Shown in pieces: positions 53,149-62,277 of a DNA stretch of 64,000 nt (the first letter of the stretch is position 1; the number at the start of each line of letters is the position of its first letter). This DNA comes from Sphingobium chungbukense. GTDB lineage: Bacteria > Pseudomonadota > Alphaproteobacteria > Sphingomonadales > Sphingomonadaceae. The notes under the pieces were generated by a model, which was not told where the DNA came from, ran no database searches, and worked only from the letters and a program-made list of their open reading frames with translations. The stretch is taken from contig NZ_LBIC01000013.1 in the NCBI RefSeq assembly GCF_001005725.1, positions 62,001 through 126,000 on the forward strand. The letters are read 5' to 3'. The translations under genes and the position numbers were made by a program.

Positions 53149-53398
53149 TGAGGTCGGCCATCAGGTCGACCACCGTGGCGAACCGCTTGCCCTTTCCCTC
53201 GCGCGCTTCCTTCATGGCCTCGATCGTCTCGGCATTGGGCACCAGCGGTTCAAACGGCAAGGCCTTGTCGCGGGCAACGCGGGTCAGCATCAGGCGCACG
53301 GCATCGGAGACGGTCAGCCCCATAGCAGCCAGCACGGTCGCGGCTTCCTCCTTCACCGCTCCGTCGATCCGGGTCTGCACAAGAGCGTTTGCGGCCAT
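53135..53398 (-). CDS. dinJ: Type II antitoxin, RelB/DinJ family
   Basis: 87 residues from ATG 53398 (MAANALVQTRIDGAVKEEAA). Ribbon-helix-helix DNA-binding start and GLTVSDAVRLMLTRVARDKALPF, typical DinJ; the acidic tail (VVDLMADLNADD) would mask the toxin. Autorepressor with the toxin. Located just after IS debris, as stabilising modules of accessory DNA often are. Confidence 0.92.
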   Translation of the reverse strand: MAANALVQTRIDGAVKEEAATVLAAMGLTVSDAVRLMLTRVARDKALPFEPLVPNAETIEAMKEAREGKGKRFATVVDLMADLNADD

Positions 53399-53781
53399 GT
53401 CGATTTCCTTTCTGCATGACGATGTAATGCAAGCGAACGCAAAGTGCAATCAGGCAAAGCCCCGGCTATCGACATGGCGACCGGGCTTCGCGTTTTTCAC
53501 CTTCAATGCTGTGAGTGCCATCGGTTCGGGGCCCTGATCGGGAATGTTGGGGCCGTTCTCACACTTTCGGTGGGCAAACGGTCCCACAATCGTTCCACAT
53601 TTTGGGCCAAATTCAGGCAAATCAGGGAGACGACCGCGAACAACTTACAAGACAAATCGTTGCTTTTTCAGTGTAGGTAGGGGTAGGGACGCCATCAGCT
53701 CGCTTGACACAAGGTTCTACACTCGACAGCGGGGTCCTCTACCACCGGGCAATTCTGCAGGATGCTGCAAACCGCGCGATA
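53399..53781. other. Intergenic region before copper block 2
   Basis: About 380 bases. Contains a GC-rich hairpin (arms near 53457-53465 and 53480-53487, one bulge) followed on the plus strand by TTTTT (53491-53495), terminator-like though no plus-strand gene ends here. Holds the dinJ promoter. No gene supported. Confidence 0.4.
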
Positions 53782-54219
53782 TCAATGGCGGGCGAAAATT
53801 CGCTGACCGGCGCTGCCGAAGGCCACCACCGTATAGGGTTGGCGGGCAGCGCCTGCCACTTCCATGCCCTCCGAACCGATCGGCATCCCCGCAACCGCAA
53901 TGCCTTTGACGCCCGCAGGACGGGTCGCCAGCAAGCGCTTGACGTCGGATATCGGGACATGGCCCTCGATCATATAGCCATCGACGATCGCGCTGTGGCA
54001 AGATGCCAGCGTCCGGGGCATGCCGGCCTTGCGCTGAAGCTCGCTGCGCGACGCATCGTCACGCATGACGACCTTGCGTCCCAGCTTCGCGCGCACGGCC
54101 TGCGCCCACTTCTCGCAACATCCACATCCCGGATCCCGGTGGACGACGATATCACTGGCCGCAAGCGCTACGCCGGGCATGGCGAGGAACAGCAAGGCGA
54201 CGAATAGGCGGGTCTTCAT
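53782..54219 (-). CDS. DUF411 metal-binding periplasmic protein
   Basis: 145 residues from ATG 54219 (MKTRLFVALLFLAMPGVALA signal peptide). The DUF411 motif DPGCGCCEKW is followed by CHSAIVDGYMIEGHVPISD and GIAVAGMPIGSEGME. Family proteins occur with copper and silver genes. Last gene on the minus strand of copper block 2. Confidence 0.9.
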   Translation of the reverse strand: MKTRLFVALLFLAMPGVALAASDIVVHRDPGCGCCEKWAQAVRAKLGRKVVMRDDASRSELQRKAGMPRTLASCHSAIVDGYMIEGHVPISDVKRLLATRPAGVKGIAVAGMPIGSEGMEVAGAARQPYTVVAFGSAGQRIFARH

Positions 54220-54298
54220 GAAATGACTCCCGGAAGAACGATAAGCATGGGGCAGAGGCCCCTTCTTTTCTATACGCATCAATGCGCCCCTCCCCTCA

Positions 54299-55540
54299 TC
54301 ACGCAGATGATTTTACGATGGCGGGCGGCCTCCAGGCTAGCGGCAGGGACACAAGCAGCGCTAGCGATAGACCACCAATCCCCCACAGAACGAGCGGCTG
54401 CGCCCCGGGAGCGACGATGGCTATCGCCAGCGGCGCGAGCGCCTGCCCGATGCTGGCGGCGGAATGCTGGAAACCGAGCTTCACGCCTGAAGGGGCCCCG
54501 CCGCCGCTGATCCAGAAGCTGGTGACCAATCGAAGGGTTGCCGAGCTCCAGCCGGCAGCAACGATGATCCCACTGAGCTCGGCCATACTCGCGGCGACAG
54601 GAAACATGAAAAGTGCCACAGCCAGCAGGCCCAGCGTCAATCCGGCAAGCCGCCTCGGCACAGTGACCAGCCAATCCAGCTTTGCATGGAAGATCTGTGC
54701 CGCCAGCATGCCCAATCCGCAGAGACTGAGCATCCAGGCGATCTCTTCGCGGCTCAGCGAAATGGCGCTCCGCGTCACCAGGAGATTGACATGCATCGCC
54801 GCCAGCCCGCCGCCCGCGACGATCGTGATAAAAAGCAGGATCAACGTCGCGCCGAGCGTAGGCGCGGGCAGGTCTCCGCCATCGATGCAAGGTGCACACC
54901 AGCGCGGCAGACGCACGGCGCAAAGCGCCGCCCCGACGGCACCGATGCCGAGAGCGAGGATCATGAGGGGAGCGCGGGGCAGGATCGCGGCCGAGACCTC
55001 CGCCACCAGCGGACCGGCGAGATCGCCCAGAAACACGAAGGCGGTCAGCCAGGTGAAGCGGCGCGCCTGGTCCGCGCGCCCGCTTGCGGCAAAGCTCGCG
55101 CAGAGCAAGCCCAACGGTATGATGGCGGCCGACGCCATCCCCGCCACCAGACGCAATGCATAAAGCTCAGGCAACCCGACGAGGCCGATCGGCGCGGTCA
55201 CCAGCGCGAGGATGACCAGCGCTGCGCGCAACATCGCCCGATAGTCGACCCGGTCCGCGATCCAGCCCCAGAGCGGCGCCGCCAGCAAGGCTGCCAGGGG
55301 ATGGACCGCGGTCAGGCTCGCGACGTGAAAATCATGAGCGCTTGACGATAGCGCGCCACGAGCCGGGTCGACCAGTGCCGGAAGGAAGGCGAGAATGGCC
55401 GTCTGTCCCGCCGACGCCGCAGCCGCCGCGAGCAACAAGACGAAAAAGGAGGCCGGCCAGCGACCGTTGGCTTGCGATCCAGCCTTGTCACGCGGCGCGT
55501 TCGCGGTCGATCCCTCGAGTGGCCATCCGCGGATCACCAC
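54299..55540 (-). CDS. MFS-family transporter
   Basis: 413 residues with 12 predicted helices; the MFS loop 2-3 motif is seen in APLWGWIADRVDYRAML. Starts with GTG at 55540, overlapping the copB stop; no better start is seen. Substrate unknown; the copper neighbourhood suggests metal or metal-chelate efflux. Moderate confidence in start. Confidence 0.85.
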   Translation of the reverse strand: MVIRGWPLEGSTANAPRDKAGSQANGRWPASFFVLLLAAAAASAGQTAILAFLPALVDPARGALSSSAHDFHVASLTAVHPLAALLAAPLWGWIADRVDYRAMLRAALVILALVTAPIGLVGLPELYALRLVAGMASAAIIPLGLLCASFAASGRADQARRFTWLTAFVFLGDLAGPLVAEVSAAILPRAPLMILALGIGAVGAALCAVRLPRWCAPCIDGGDLPAPTLGATLILLFITIVAGGGLAAMHVNLLVTRSAISLSREEIAWMLSLCGLGMLAAQIFHAKLDWLVTVPRRLAGLTLGLLAVALFMFPVAASMAELSGIIVAAGWSSATLRLVTSFWISGGGAPSGVKLGFQHSAASIGQALAPLAIAIVAPGAQPLVLWGIGGLSLALLVSLPLAWRPPAIVKSSA

Positions 55541-56520
55541 CAGGCGCGCAAGCCGATCACCAGCCTGTGTTCGGAAGGCCCTTCCCTGCGCAGGCGACGG
55601 AAATCGGCCGTGCCGTCAAATGCGCGCTCCCAGACGAAGCCGATATAGGGCGCGAACTTGCGCGACACCTCGTAGCGCAACCGTCCGCTCAGCTCGACAT
55701 TGCTGAAGCCGCTGCCGAGCTGCCGATCGCTCGACCGCTTCGAATAGATATTGGTCTCTACCTGCGGTGTGAGGATCAACCGATTGGTGAACAGGACCTC
55801 ATAGGAGGCCTTGGCGCGCGCCGCGAGACGCCCATCGGTCCCTACATAGCCGGTGAGCTGGACGTCGAACCAATAAGGCGCCAGTCCCTCGACGCCGGCG
55901 GCCAGCCATGTCGTCGCGCCCTTGCCGAGATCCTGCCTGACCCCGAGCAGCGTGCCCCAGAACGGGTTCTTGCTGTGCCACCACAGCGCCTCGACGCTGC
56001 TCTCCGGATCGAGACGTTGGTCGCGGGAGTTCTTGAGGCCCTGGCTGCGCAGCCAGAGCTTGTCATTGTCCTGACCCTTGGTGACGAGCACGGTCCAACC
56101 CACGCCCTGACCCTCGTTGCCGCTGGCGAATTCGAGCTCATCGACAAGTATCTTGGGGATCGAGAGCTTGTCGGCCATCTCATAGCCCGGCAGCGTCGAG
56201 TTGCGATAGCCGTCGGCATAATCGTCCGAGTTGCGCGCGTCCGGCGGGGCCTTGCCACCCTGCATCGAGCCCATGTCCATCGTGGCGCCGTTACCGGACG
56301 CCTTCGTGTCGGTCATATCCATGCCCGGCATGTCCATGCCCGCATGGTCCTGAGAGCCTTGCGCGGAAGGGGTGTGCTGAGCGGGAGTGGCCGTTTGGGC
56401 AGGGGTGGCGGCGGGCGACGGGGGCGAGGCATCCTGCGCGAGGGCGGGAGCCGTGATCGCCGGCGCCAGGAAGAGGGCAGCGCCAAGAGCGATGCCGCGC
56501 GAGGGGAAAATCCGGATCAT
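55534..56520 (-). CDS. copB: Outer-membrane copper resistance protein CopB (second copy)
   Basis: 328 residues from ATG 56520, overlapping the copA stop. Signal peptide (ITAPALAQ), a short Met/Asp-rich stretch (HAGMDMPGMDMTD), then the CopB barrel ending in RLVIGLRAWW. Shorter Met-rich domain than the copy at 22552-23739 and clearly diverged, so not a recent duplication. Confidence 0.92.
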   Translation of the reverse strand: MIRIFPSRGIALGAALFLAPAITAPALAQDASPPSPAATPAQTATPAQHTPSAQGSQDHAGMDMPGMDMTDTKASGNGATMDMGSMQGGKAPPDARNSDDYADGYRNSTLPGYEMADKLSIPKILVDELEFASGNEGQGVGWTVLVTKGQDNDKLWLRSQGLKNSRDQRLDPESSVEALWWHSKNPFWGTLLGVRQDLGKGATTWLAAGVEGLAPYWFDVQLTGYVGTDGRLAARAKASYEVLFTNRLILTPQVETNIYSKRSSDRQLGSGFSNVELSGRLRYEVSRKFAPYIGFVWERAFDGTADFRRLRREGPSEHRLVIGLRAWW

Positions 56521-58223
56521 GCGACCACCACCTCCCGGAACATGCCGGCCGCCATGTGATAGAGCAGATGGCAGTGGAAGGCCCATCGGCCCATGGCGTC
56601 GGCGGTGACGCGGAAGCTCACCCGCTGGGCGGGCTGGACCACGACCGTATGCTTGCGGACCTGGAAGGCGCCGTCCGGGCCTTCGACATCGCTCCACATG
56701 CCGTGCAGATGCATCGGATGCGCCATCATCGTGTCGTTGACGAAGGTGACGCGCAGCCGCTCGTTTGGCTTGAAATGAAGCGGCCTGGAATCGTTGAGCT
56801 TGATGCCGTCGAGCGACCAGATGAACCGTTCCATATTGCCCGTCAGATGCAGCTCGATGTCGCGCTCGGGCTCGCGCGGGTCGGGATCGCCGCCCGGCGT
56901 GCGCAGATCGGCCAGCGTCAGCACGCGCCAGCCGCGCCCGCGCAGCCCGGCGCCGGGATCGTCGAGATTGGTGCGCGGATAGTCGACGCGCATGTCGGTA
57001 TTGGCGCCATATTCGGTGCGGGCGTGCCGTGCCCTGGCCGGCATCTCGGTCATGCCGTGCCCGGCATGCGCGTCGCCTCCCATTGCGCCCATCGTCGCCA
57101 TCGCGCCCATCATGTCGACCGGCTCGAGCCAGGTCCGGGCATCGAGCGGCGGCACGGCTGCCGCCATGCCCGGGGCCGGTGCGATCGTGCCACGCGCATA
57201 GCCGCTCCGATCGATCGCCTGCGCGAAGATGGTGCGGGCGCCGCCCTCGGGCATGGTGAACTCGACGTCGTAGGTCTCGCCCGGGCCGATCCGGAATTCC
57301 TCGACCGTGACCGGCTCGACCGGCTGCCCGTCGGTCGATACGACCGTCAGCTCGACCCCGGGGATCCGCACGTCGAAGAACGTCGCCGTCCCCGCGCCGA
57401 CGAAGCGCAGGCGCACGCGCTCGCCGGGCGCGGCGATACCGGTCCAGTTGCCGGCGGGCGGCGCGCCGTTCATCAGATAGGTGTAGGTCGCGGCAGAGAC
57501 ATCGCTGTAGTCGGTCGGGTTCATCCGCGAGCTGTTCCACATCCGCCGCCGCTCGAGCGCCTTGCCCAAGCCCATGGTGCCGACATCCTTGAGGAAATCG
57601 CCGGCGGTCGGCTGCGCAAAATTATAGTAGCTGCTCTGCTTCTTGAGATTGAGGAAGATCTGCAACGGCGGCTCGTCCGACCAGTCGCTGAGCACGATGC
57701 AATAGTCGCGATCGGGCGCCCGCGCCGTCGGCACCTGTTTTGGCTCCACGATGATCGCTCCATAGAGTCCCGTCTGCTCGGCGAGCGTGTGAGCGTGATA
57801 CCAGTAGGTTCCGCTCTGGCGGACCTCGAAGCGATAGGTGAAGGTCTCGCCCGGCGCGATGCCGGCAAAGCTGATGCCGGGCACGCCGTCCATCTCCGCC
57901 GGCACGATGATGCCGTGCCAATGGATGCTCGACATCTCCTTGAGGCCGTTGCGCACACGGAGCGTGACCGTGTCGCCTTCGCGCAGGCGCAGGACCGGCG
58001 CGGGCACGCTGCCGTTCACGGCGGTCGCGATACGGCGTTTGCCGGTGAAGTTGACTGGCAGCTCGGCGATCTCGAGGTCGAACTCGGTCCCGCTAAGCTC
58101 GGCGGGCGAGACTGGGGCGGATCGCGCGAGAAGCGCCGGGGCGAAGCCGGCAACCGCGCCGCCGATCGCCAGCCCCTGGACGAAACGGCGCCGTGCGATC
58201 GGCCGGATATGTAAGGGAGACAT
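56517..58223 (-). CDS. copA: Multicopper oxidase CopA (second copy)
   Basis: 568 residues from ATG 58223; twin-arginine signal (ARRRFVQGLAIGGAVAGF). Copper motifs SSIHWHGIIVP, YWYHAHTL, HPMHLHGMW and WAFHCHLLYHMAAGM. The Met-rich insert (MMGAMATMGAMGGDAHAGH) is short. Same functional type as the first copy but lacking most MDHG repeats. Coupled to copB by a 4-bp overlap. Confidence 0.94.
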   Translation of the reverse strand: MSPLHIRPIARRRFVQGLAIGGAVAGFAPALLARSAPVSPAELSGTEFDLEIAELPVNFTGKRRIATAVNGSVPAPVLRLREGDTVTLRVRNGLKEMSSIHWHGIIVPAEMDGVPGISFAGIAPGETFTYRFEVRQSGTYWYHAHTLAEQTGLYGAIIVEPKQVPTARAPDRDYCIVLSDWSDEPPLQIFLNLKKQSSYYNFAQPTAGDFLKDVGTMGLGKALERRRMWNSSRMNPTDYSDVSAATYTYLMNGAPPAGNWTGIAAPGERVRLRFVGAGTATFFDVRIPGVELTVVSTDGQPVEPVTVEEFRIGPGETYDVEFTMPEGGARTIFAQAIDRSGYARGTIAPAPGMAAAVPPLDARTWLEPVDMMGAMATMGAMGGDAHAGHGMTEMPARARHARTEYGANTDMRVDYPRTNLDDPGAGLRGRGWRVLTLADLRTPGGDPDPREPERDIELHLTGNMERFIWSLDGIKLNDSRPLHFKPNERLRVTFVNDTMMAHPMHLHGMWSDVEGPDGAFQVRKHTVVVQPAQRVSFRVTADAMGRWAFHCHLLYHMAAGMFREVVVA

Positions 58224-58248
58224 GAACTGTACTTTCGCGAAGTCGGGT

Positions 58249-59274
58249 TCAGGCGAGGTCGAGGACGATCCGGCCCTCGATGTCGCCATGGTGCATGCGG
58301 GAGAAGACGTCGTTGATGTTCTCCAGCTTGTCTGCATGGACCGTGGCCTTGACCTTGCCGTCGCCGGCGAACGCCAGTGCCTCGAGCAGATCGAGCCGCG
58401 TGCCGACGATCGAGCCTCGCACGGTAATGCCGTTCAGCACGGTGTCGAAGATCGACAGCGGGAAGTCGCCCGGCGGCAGACCATTGAGCGCGACCGTGCC
58501 GCCGCGCCGGACCATGCCGAGCGCCTGCTGGAACGCCTTGGGCGAAACGGCGGTGACGAGCGCTCCGTGCGCGCCGCCTATCGCCTTCTTGAGCGCTGCC
58601 GAAGGGTCCTCGCTGTGCGCGTTGACCGTCAGTGTGGCGCCAAGGCGTGTAGCGAGGTCGAGCTTGCTATCGTCGATGTCGACCGCGGCCACATTGAGAC
58701 CCATGGCACGGGCATATTGCACCGCCATGTGGCCGAGCCCGCCGATCCCTGAGACGACCACCCACTCGCCGGGTCGGGCCTCGGTGGCCTTCAATCCCTT
58801 GTAGACGGTGACGCCCGCGCAGAGGATCGGCGCAATGTCGAGGAAGTCGACATTGTCGGGAAGGTGACCAACATAGTTGGGATCGGCGAGGACATATTCG
58901 GCAAAGCTGCCATTGACCGAATAGCCGGTGTTCTGCTGTTCGTGGCAAAGCGTCTCCCAGCCACCCAGGCAATGCACGCAATGCCCGCAGGCGGTGTAGA
59001 GCCAGGGCACACCGACCCGGTCGCCTTCCTTCACATGGGTGACGCCCGCACCGACGGCGGCGACATGCCCGACGCCTTCATGGCCAGGAATGAAGGGCGG
59101 GTTGGGTTTGACCGGCCAGTCCCCTTCTGCCGCGTGCAGGTCGGTATGGCACACGCCGGTTGCCGCAATCTTGACCAGGATCTGCCCGGGGCCGACCGTC
59201 GGGATCGGCGCGTCCTCGATGACCAGGGGCTTGCCGAATTCGCGGACGACCGCCGCCTTCATGGTTTTCGCCAT
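58249..59274 (-). CDS. Zinc-dependent alcohol dehydrogenase (AdhP type)
   Basis: 341 residues. Catalytic zinc ligands in GVCHTDLHAAEGDWP and GHEGVGHV, structural zinc cysteines in CGHCVHCLGGWETLC, NAD fold GIGGLGHMAVQYARAMG. Oxidises primary alcohols such as ethanol. 25 bp upstream of copA and 26 bp downstream of the aldehyde dehydrogenase, so the set forms a single run of minus-strand genes. Confidence 0.93.
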   Translation of the reverse strand: MAKTMKAAVVREFGKPLVIEDAPIPTVGPGQILVKIAATGVCHTDLHAAEGDWPVKPNPPFIPGHEGVGHVAAVGAGVTHVKEGDRVGVPWLYTACGHCVHCLGGWETLCHEQQNTGYSVNGSFAEYVLADPNYVGHLPDNVDFLDIAPILCAGVTVYKGLKATEARPGEWVVVSGIGGLGHMAVQYARAMGLNVAAVDIDDSKLDLATRLGATLTVNAHSEDPSAALKKAIGGAHGALVTAVSPKAFQQALGMVRRGGTVALNGLPPGDFPLSIFDTVLNGITVRGSIVGTRLDLLEALAFAGDGKVKATVHADKLENINDVFSRMHHGDIEGRIVLDLA

Positions 59275-59300
59275 GTCCGTTTCTCCTTTTGAGCGAGGGG

Positions 59301-60821
59301 TCAGAACAGGCCGAGCGCGTGCTCGTCATAGGAGACGAGCAGGTTCTTGGTCTGCTGATAATGGTCGAGCATCATCCGGTGATTTTCACGCCCGAAGCCC
59401 GACGCCTTGTATCCGCCGAAGGCGGCATGGGCGGGGTACTGGTGATAGCAGTTGGTCCAGACCCGCCCGGCCTCGATCGCGCGGCCCAGACGGTAGGCGG
59501 TGTTGCCGCTCCGGGTCCAGACGCCCGCGCCAAGACCGTAGGCGGTGTCGTTGGCAAGTGCGATCGCCTCCTCGACCGTCTTGAAGGTGGTGACCGCCAG
59601 GACGGGACCGAAGATCTCCTCCTGGAAGATGCGCATGTGGTTCTGACCCACGAACACGGTCGGCTGTACGAAATAGCCCTGGTCGAGCGCACCGCCCGGC
59701 AGCGCCCTGGCGCCACCGACCAGACACTGCGCGCCCTCGGCCTTGCCGATATCGATATAGCCCAGGATCTTGTGGAGCTGGTCCTCCGACGCCTGCGCGC
59801 CGACCTGGACCGACGGGTCGAGCGGATCGCCCTGGCGGATCGCGGCGACGCGCGCCACGGCGCGCTCGATGAAGCGGTCGAAGATCGACTCATGGATCAG
59901 GGCGCGCGACGGGCAGGTACAGACCTCGCCCTTGTTGAAGGCGAACAAAGTAAAGCCTTCGAGCGCCTTGTCGAAGAAGGCATCGTCCTCGTCGAGCACG
60001 TCCGCCATGAAGATGTTGGGCGACTTGCCGCCAAGCTCCATCGTCTGGGGGATCAGATGGTCCGCCGCGGCGTGCATGATCTGCTTGCCGGTGACGGTCT
60101 CGCCGGTGAACGAGACCTTGGCGATGCGCGGATTGGCGGCGATCGCCTGGCCGACGGTCCGTCCCGGGCCGGTGACGACATTGAGCACGCCGGGCGGCAG
60201 GATGTCGGCGGTGAGCTCGGCGAACATCAGCAAGGTGAGCGGCGTCTGGGATGCGGGCTTGATGACGGTGCAGTTGCCCGCCGCCAGCGCCGGGGCGATC
60301 TTCCACGCCGCCATCAGCAGCGGGAAGTTCCACGGGATGATCTGGCCGACGACGCCGAGCGGCTCGCGGAAATGATAGGCGATGGTGTCGGCATCGATCG
60401 TCGAGATGCCGCCTTCCTCCGCCCGGATGCAGCCGGCGAAGTAGCGGAAATGGTCGATTGCAAGCGGCACGTCGGCAGCGCGGGTCTCGCGGATCGGCTT
60501 GCCATTGTCGATCGTCTCGGCAAGCGCCAGCAGCTCCAGATTATCCTCGAGCCGGTCGGCGACGCGATTGAGAATCCTGGCGCGCTCGGCGGGCGCGATC
60601 CTTGCCCATTGATCCTTGGCGGCGTGCGCCGCATCGAGCGCGCGCTCGACATCTTCCGGCGTCGACAGCGCGAACTCGGCGATCTGGGCGCCATTGATCG
60701 GGCTCTTGTCGGCGAAATACTCGCCGCTCGCAGGAGCGCTCCAGCGGCCTCCGATGAAATTATCATAGCGGTGTCGGAAGGAGGCCGCCGCGTTAATGGT
60801 CCCGATCGCCTTCTCGAACAT
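59301..60821 (-). CDS. NAD-dependent aldehyde dehydrogenase
   Basis: 506 residues. Motifs: PWNFPLLMAAWKIAPALAAG, FTGETVTGKQI, MELGGKSPNI (catalytic Glu) and NKGEVCTCPSRAL with the catalytic Cys; EEIFGPVLAV near the end. Closest to acetaldehyde-type (AldB/ExaC) enzymes by these motifs. With the next gene it converts alcohol to acid; acetate may link to the AckA-Pta module. Confidence 0.94.
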   Translation of the reverse strand: MFEKAIGTINAAASFRHRYDNFIGGRWSAPASGEYFADKSPINGAQIAEFALSTPEDVERALDAAHAAKDQWARIAPAERARILNRVADRLEDNLELLALAETIDNGKPIRETRAADVPLAIDHFRYFAGCIRAEEGGISTIDADTIAYHFREPLGVVGQIIPWNFPLLMAAWKIAPALAAGNCTVIKPASQTPLTLLMFAELTADILPPGVLNVVTGPGRTVGQAIAANPRIAKVSFTGETVTGKQIMHAAADHLIPQTMELGGKSPNIFMADVLDEDDAFFDKALEGFTLFAFNKGEVCTCPSRALIHESIFDRFIERAVARVAAIRQGDPLDPSVQVGAQASEDQLHKILGYIDIGKAEGAQCLVGGARALPGGALDQGYFVQPTVFVGQNHMRIFQEEIFGPVLAVTTFKTVEEAIALANDTAYGLGAGVWTRSGNTAYRLGRAIEAGRVWTNCYHQYPAHAAFGGYKASGFGRENHRMMLDHYQQTKNLLVSYDEHALGLF

Positions 60822-61074
60822 AACCTGACTCCATCTCTATCGATGGCCTGACGGAGTAGTCTCTTTGCCCGGGCGGCCTATAAGTAAGTTCCGCAGAAGG
60901 TAGTCTGGTATCGGTGTCGCGGGCTTTAAGGGTCGGACACGCCAACGGAGCCGATGAATATTCATCGACTCCTGAACCTATTCGCGCACGCCTGATCGGA
61001 ATTATGCCGAGACAGGCGTTACTCGGCCGAGTCTTCTTTTGGCGAGGGCGGCGATTGGCATTCCAATTCTGGCG

Positions 61075-61404
61075 TTACGCCCGGGCGCGCTTTAGGCTCA
61101 CCCAATCGCCTTTCTGAAACGTCCCGTCCCTCACGCGGAAATGAGCGTAATGGTCGTCGAAAATCTGGTCGACTTCGACATGACCGACAAGGCGGCGGTG
61201 GCGCGGCGTTGCGTGATAGACTTCGAGTATCTGCCCGATGTGCGCGCCATCGGCCTTGCCCAGGCAGGCCACTGTGCCGCCCGCATCCATACGGACGATC
61301 TTGCCGCGCATGAACAAGCTATGGCCGATACCCTGTGCGAGGAGGGGCGTGCTGCCAAAGAGCAGAAAGCCAATAGCAGCACCGACGCCAAGATGATTTC
61401 GCAT
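61075..61404 (-). CDS. Secreted protein of unknown function
   Basis: 109 residues from ATG 61404 (MRNHLGVGAAIGFLLFGSTP). Signal peptide ending LLAQ, then a small beta-rich domain: GKIVRMDAGGTVACLGKADG, EVYHATPRHRRLVGHVEVDQ, DGTFQKGDWVSLK. The pattern is like small periplasmic beta-barrel folds seen near copper loci. Not recognised by name. Confidence 0.65.
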   Translation of the reverse strand: MRNHLGVGAAIGFLLFGSTPLLAQGIGHSLFMRGKIVRMDAGGTVACLGKADGAHIGQILEVYHATPRHRRLVGHVEVDQIFDDHYAHFRVRDGTFQKGDWVSLKRARA

Positions 61405-61488
61405 CGCTGTTTCCTCTGTCACGTCAGACGCTCGGACCCGGTTTTGAAGGCCGGGAGCACGGGCGACGCTGGGCATCGTCAAAGAACT

Positions 61489-61515
61489 GGCCCGCCGCGG
61501 GGGCGGCGGCGGGCC
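61489..61515 (-). terminator. Terminator-like hairpin
   Basis: Perfect 10-bp stem (GGCCCGCCGC with GCGGCGGGCC), 7-base loop. It follows the end of the minus-strand gene at 61553. The T-tract after it on the minus strand (AGTTCTTT) is weak. Confidence 0.55.
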
Positions 61516-61552
61516 CTCAGCCCCGGGGGGTGTTTTATCGGGGCTGGAAACT

Positions 61553-61954
61553 TCACATGTCGCTCATCGGCTTGTCGGCCATGGGCTTGGCGGTCTTCTT
61601 CTTCGCCGCCGGCTTGGCCTTCTTCATCGGCATCTTGCAGCAGCCACTCTTCGCCTTACCGGCCATGCCCGAGCCGTTCGATGCAGGCGAGCCGCCGGAC
61701 ATGCCGGCCATCCCCGACATGCCCTGTTGATCCTGCTGGGCCGGTTGCCCCTGCTGCTTCTGCGCGCCGGCCTGATGATCCTTCATCATCTGATCGTGCA
61801 TCTGCTGCCCGCCATGATCCATGCCCTGCTGGTGGGCATGGGCCGGCGCAGTCTGCGCGGGCGCGGGCGTCGACTGGGCGAGAGCGGTGCCGGCGGCGAA
61901 GGTTAGCGTCGCGAAGAGGCTGACGGTCGCCGCTAGAAATGTCGTCTGTCGCAT
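61553..61954 (-). CDS. Secreted Met/His/Gln-rich copper-binding candidate
   Basis: 133 residues from ATG 61954. Signal peptide (FAAGTALAQ), then low-complexity Met, His and Gln (HQQGMDHGGQQMHDQMMKDH), and a Met/Lys end with Cys-Cys (SGCCKMPMKKAKPAAKKK). No fold recognised; composition suggests periplasmic copper binding. The CGTAA-N-TTACG motif lies 91 bases upstream. Confidence 0.75.
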   Translation of the reverse strand: MRQTTFLAATVSLFATLTFAAGTALAQSTPAPAQTAPAHAHQQGMDHGGQQMHDQMMKDHQAGAQKQQGQPAQQDQQGMSGMAGMSGGSPASNGSGMAGKAKSGCCKMPMKKAKPAAKKKTAKPMADKPMSDM

Positions 61955-62044
61955 TGAGGGTCTCCGAGTGTTCGTCCTGTTGCCCGATCGACGTTCCGAT
62001 CCCGGCAATTCCGAAGCTTCAATGCTGCTAGCGAGACGCAGTCT

Positions 62045-62062
62045 GTATACGTAACTTACGAA
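62045..62062. promoter_or_regulatory. Shared copper-block motif, copy 1
   Basis: GTATACGTAACTTACGAA on the plus strand, containing the perfect palindrome CGTAA-C-TTACG. Nearly the same sequence occurs at 62675-62692. Upstream of the gene ending at 61553. Confidence 0.6.
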
Positions 62063-62178
62063 TCCGCTTTGGATCGCGACTAGCATGCGCGGGATCGTGC
62101 GGGGTGGACCATGGTCCAAGGTCAAGCGAATTCATGATCCCGCTTGATGGCGGCCGACAGCGAAGTGCAAAAACCAAT

Positions 62179-62206
62179 TGGCCCGCCGTGGGAGAACGGC
62201 GGGCCA
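62179..62206 (-). terminator. Rho-independent terminator
   Basis: Stem TGGCCCGCCG / CGGCGGGCCA (10 bp), 8-base loop, followed on the minus strand by TTGGTTTTT. Ends the gene at 62278-62568. Confidence 0.75.
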
Positions 62207-62277
62207 AAGCTGCAGTTGAACCAGGCCACGGTCGTTGGCCACCCAGCCTCGTGATCGGAGCTGGCTTAAGTGCAGGG

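Noticed and set aside
20627..58223. Composite transposon with copAB at both ends
   Set aside because: The two copAB pairs are too different in sequence and length to be repeats.
59289..60851. Plus-strand frame of 520 codons
   Set aside because: Antisense of the aldehyde dehydrogenase.
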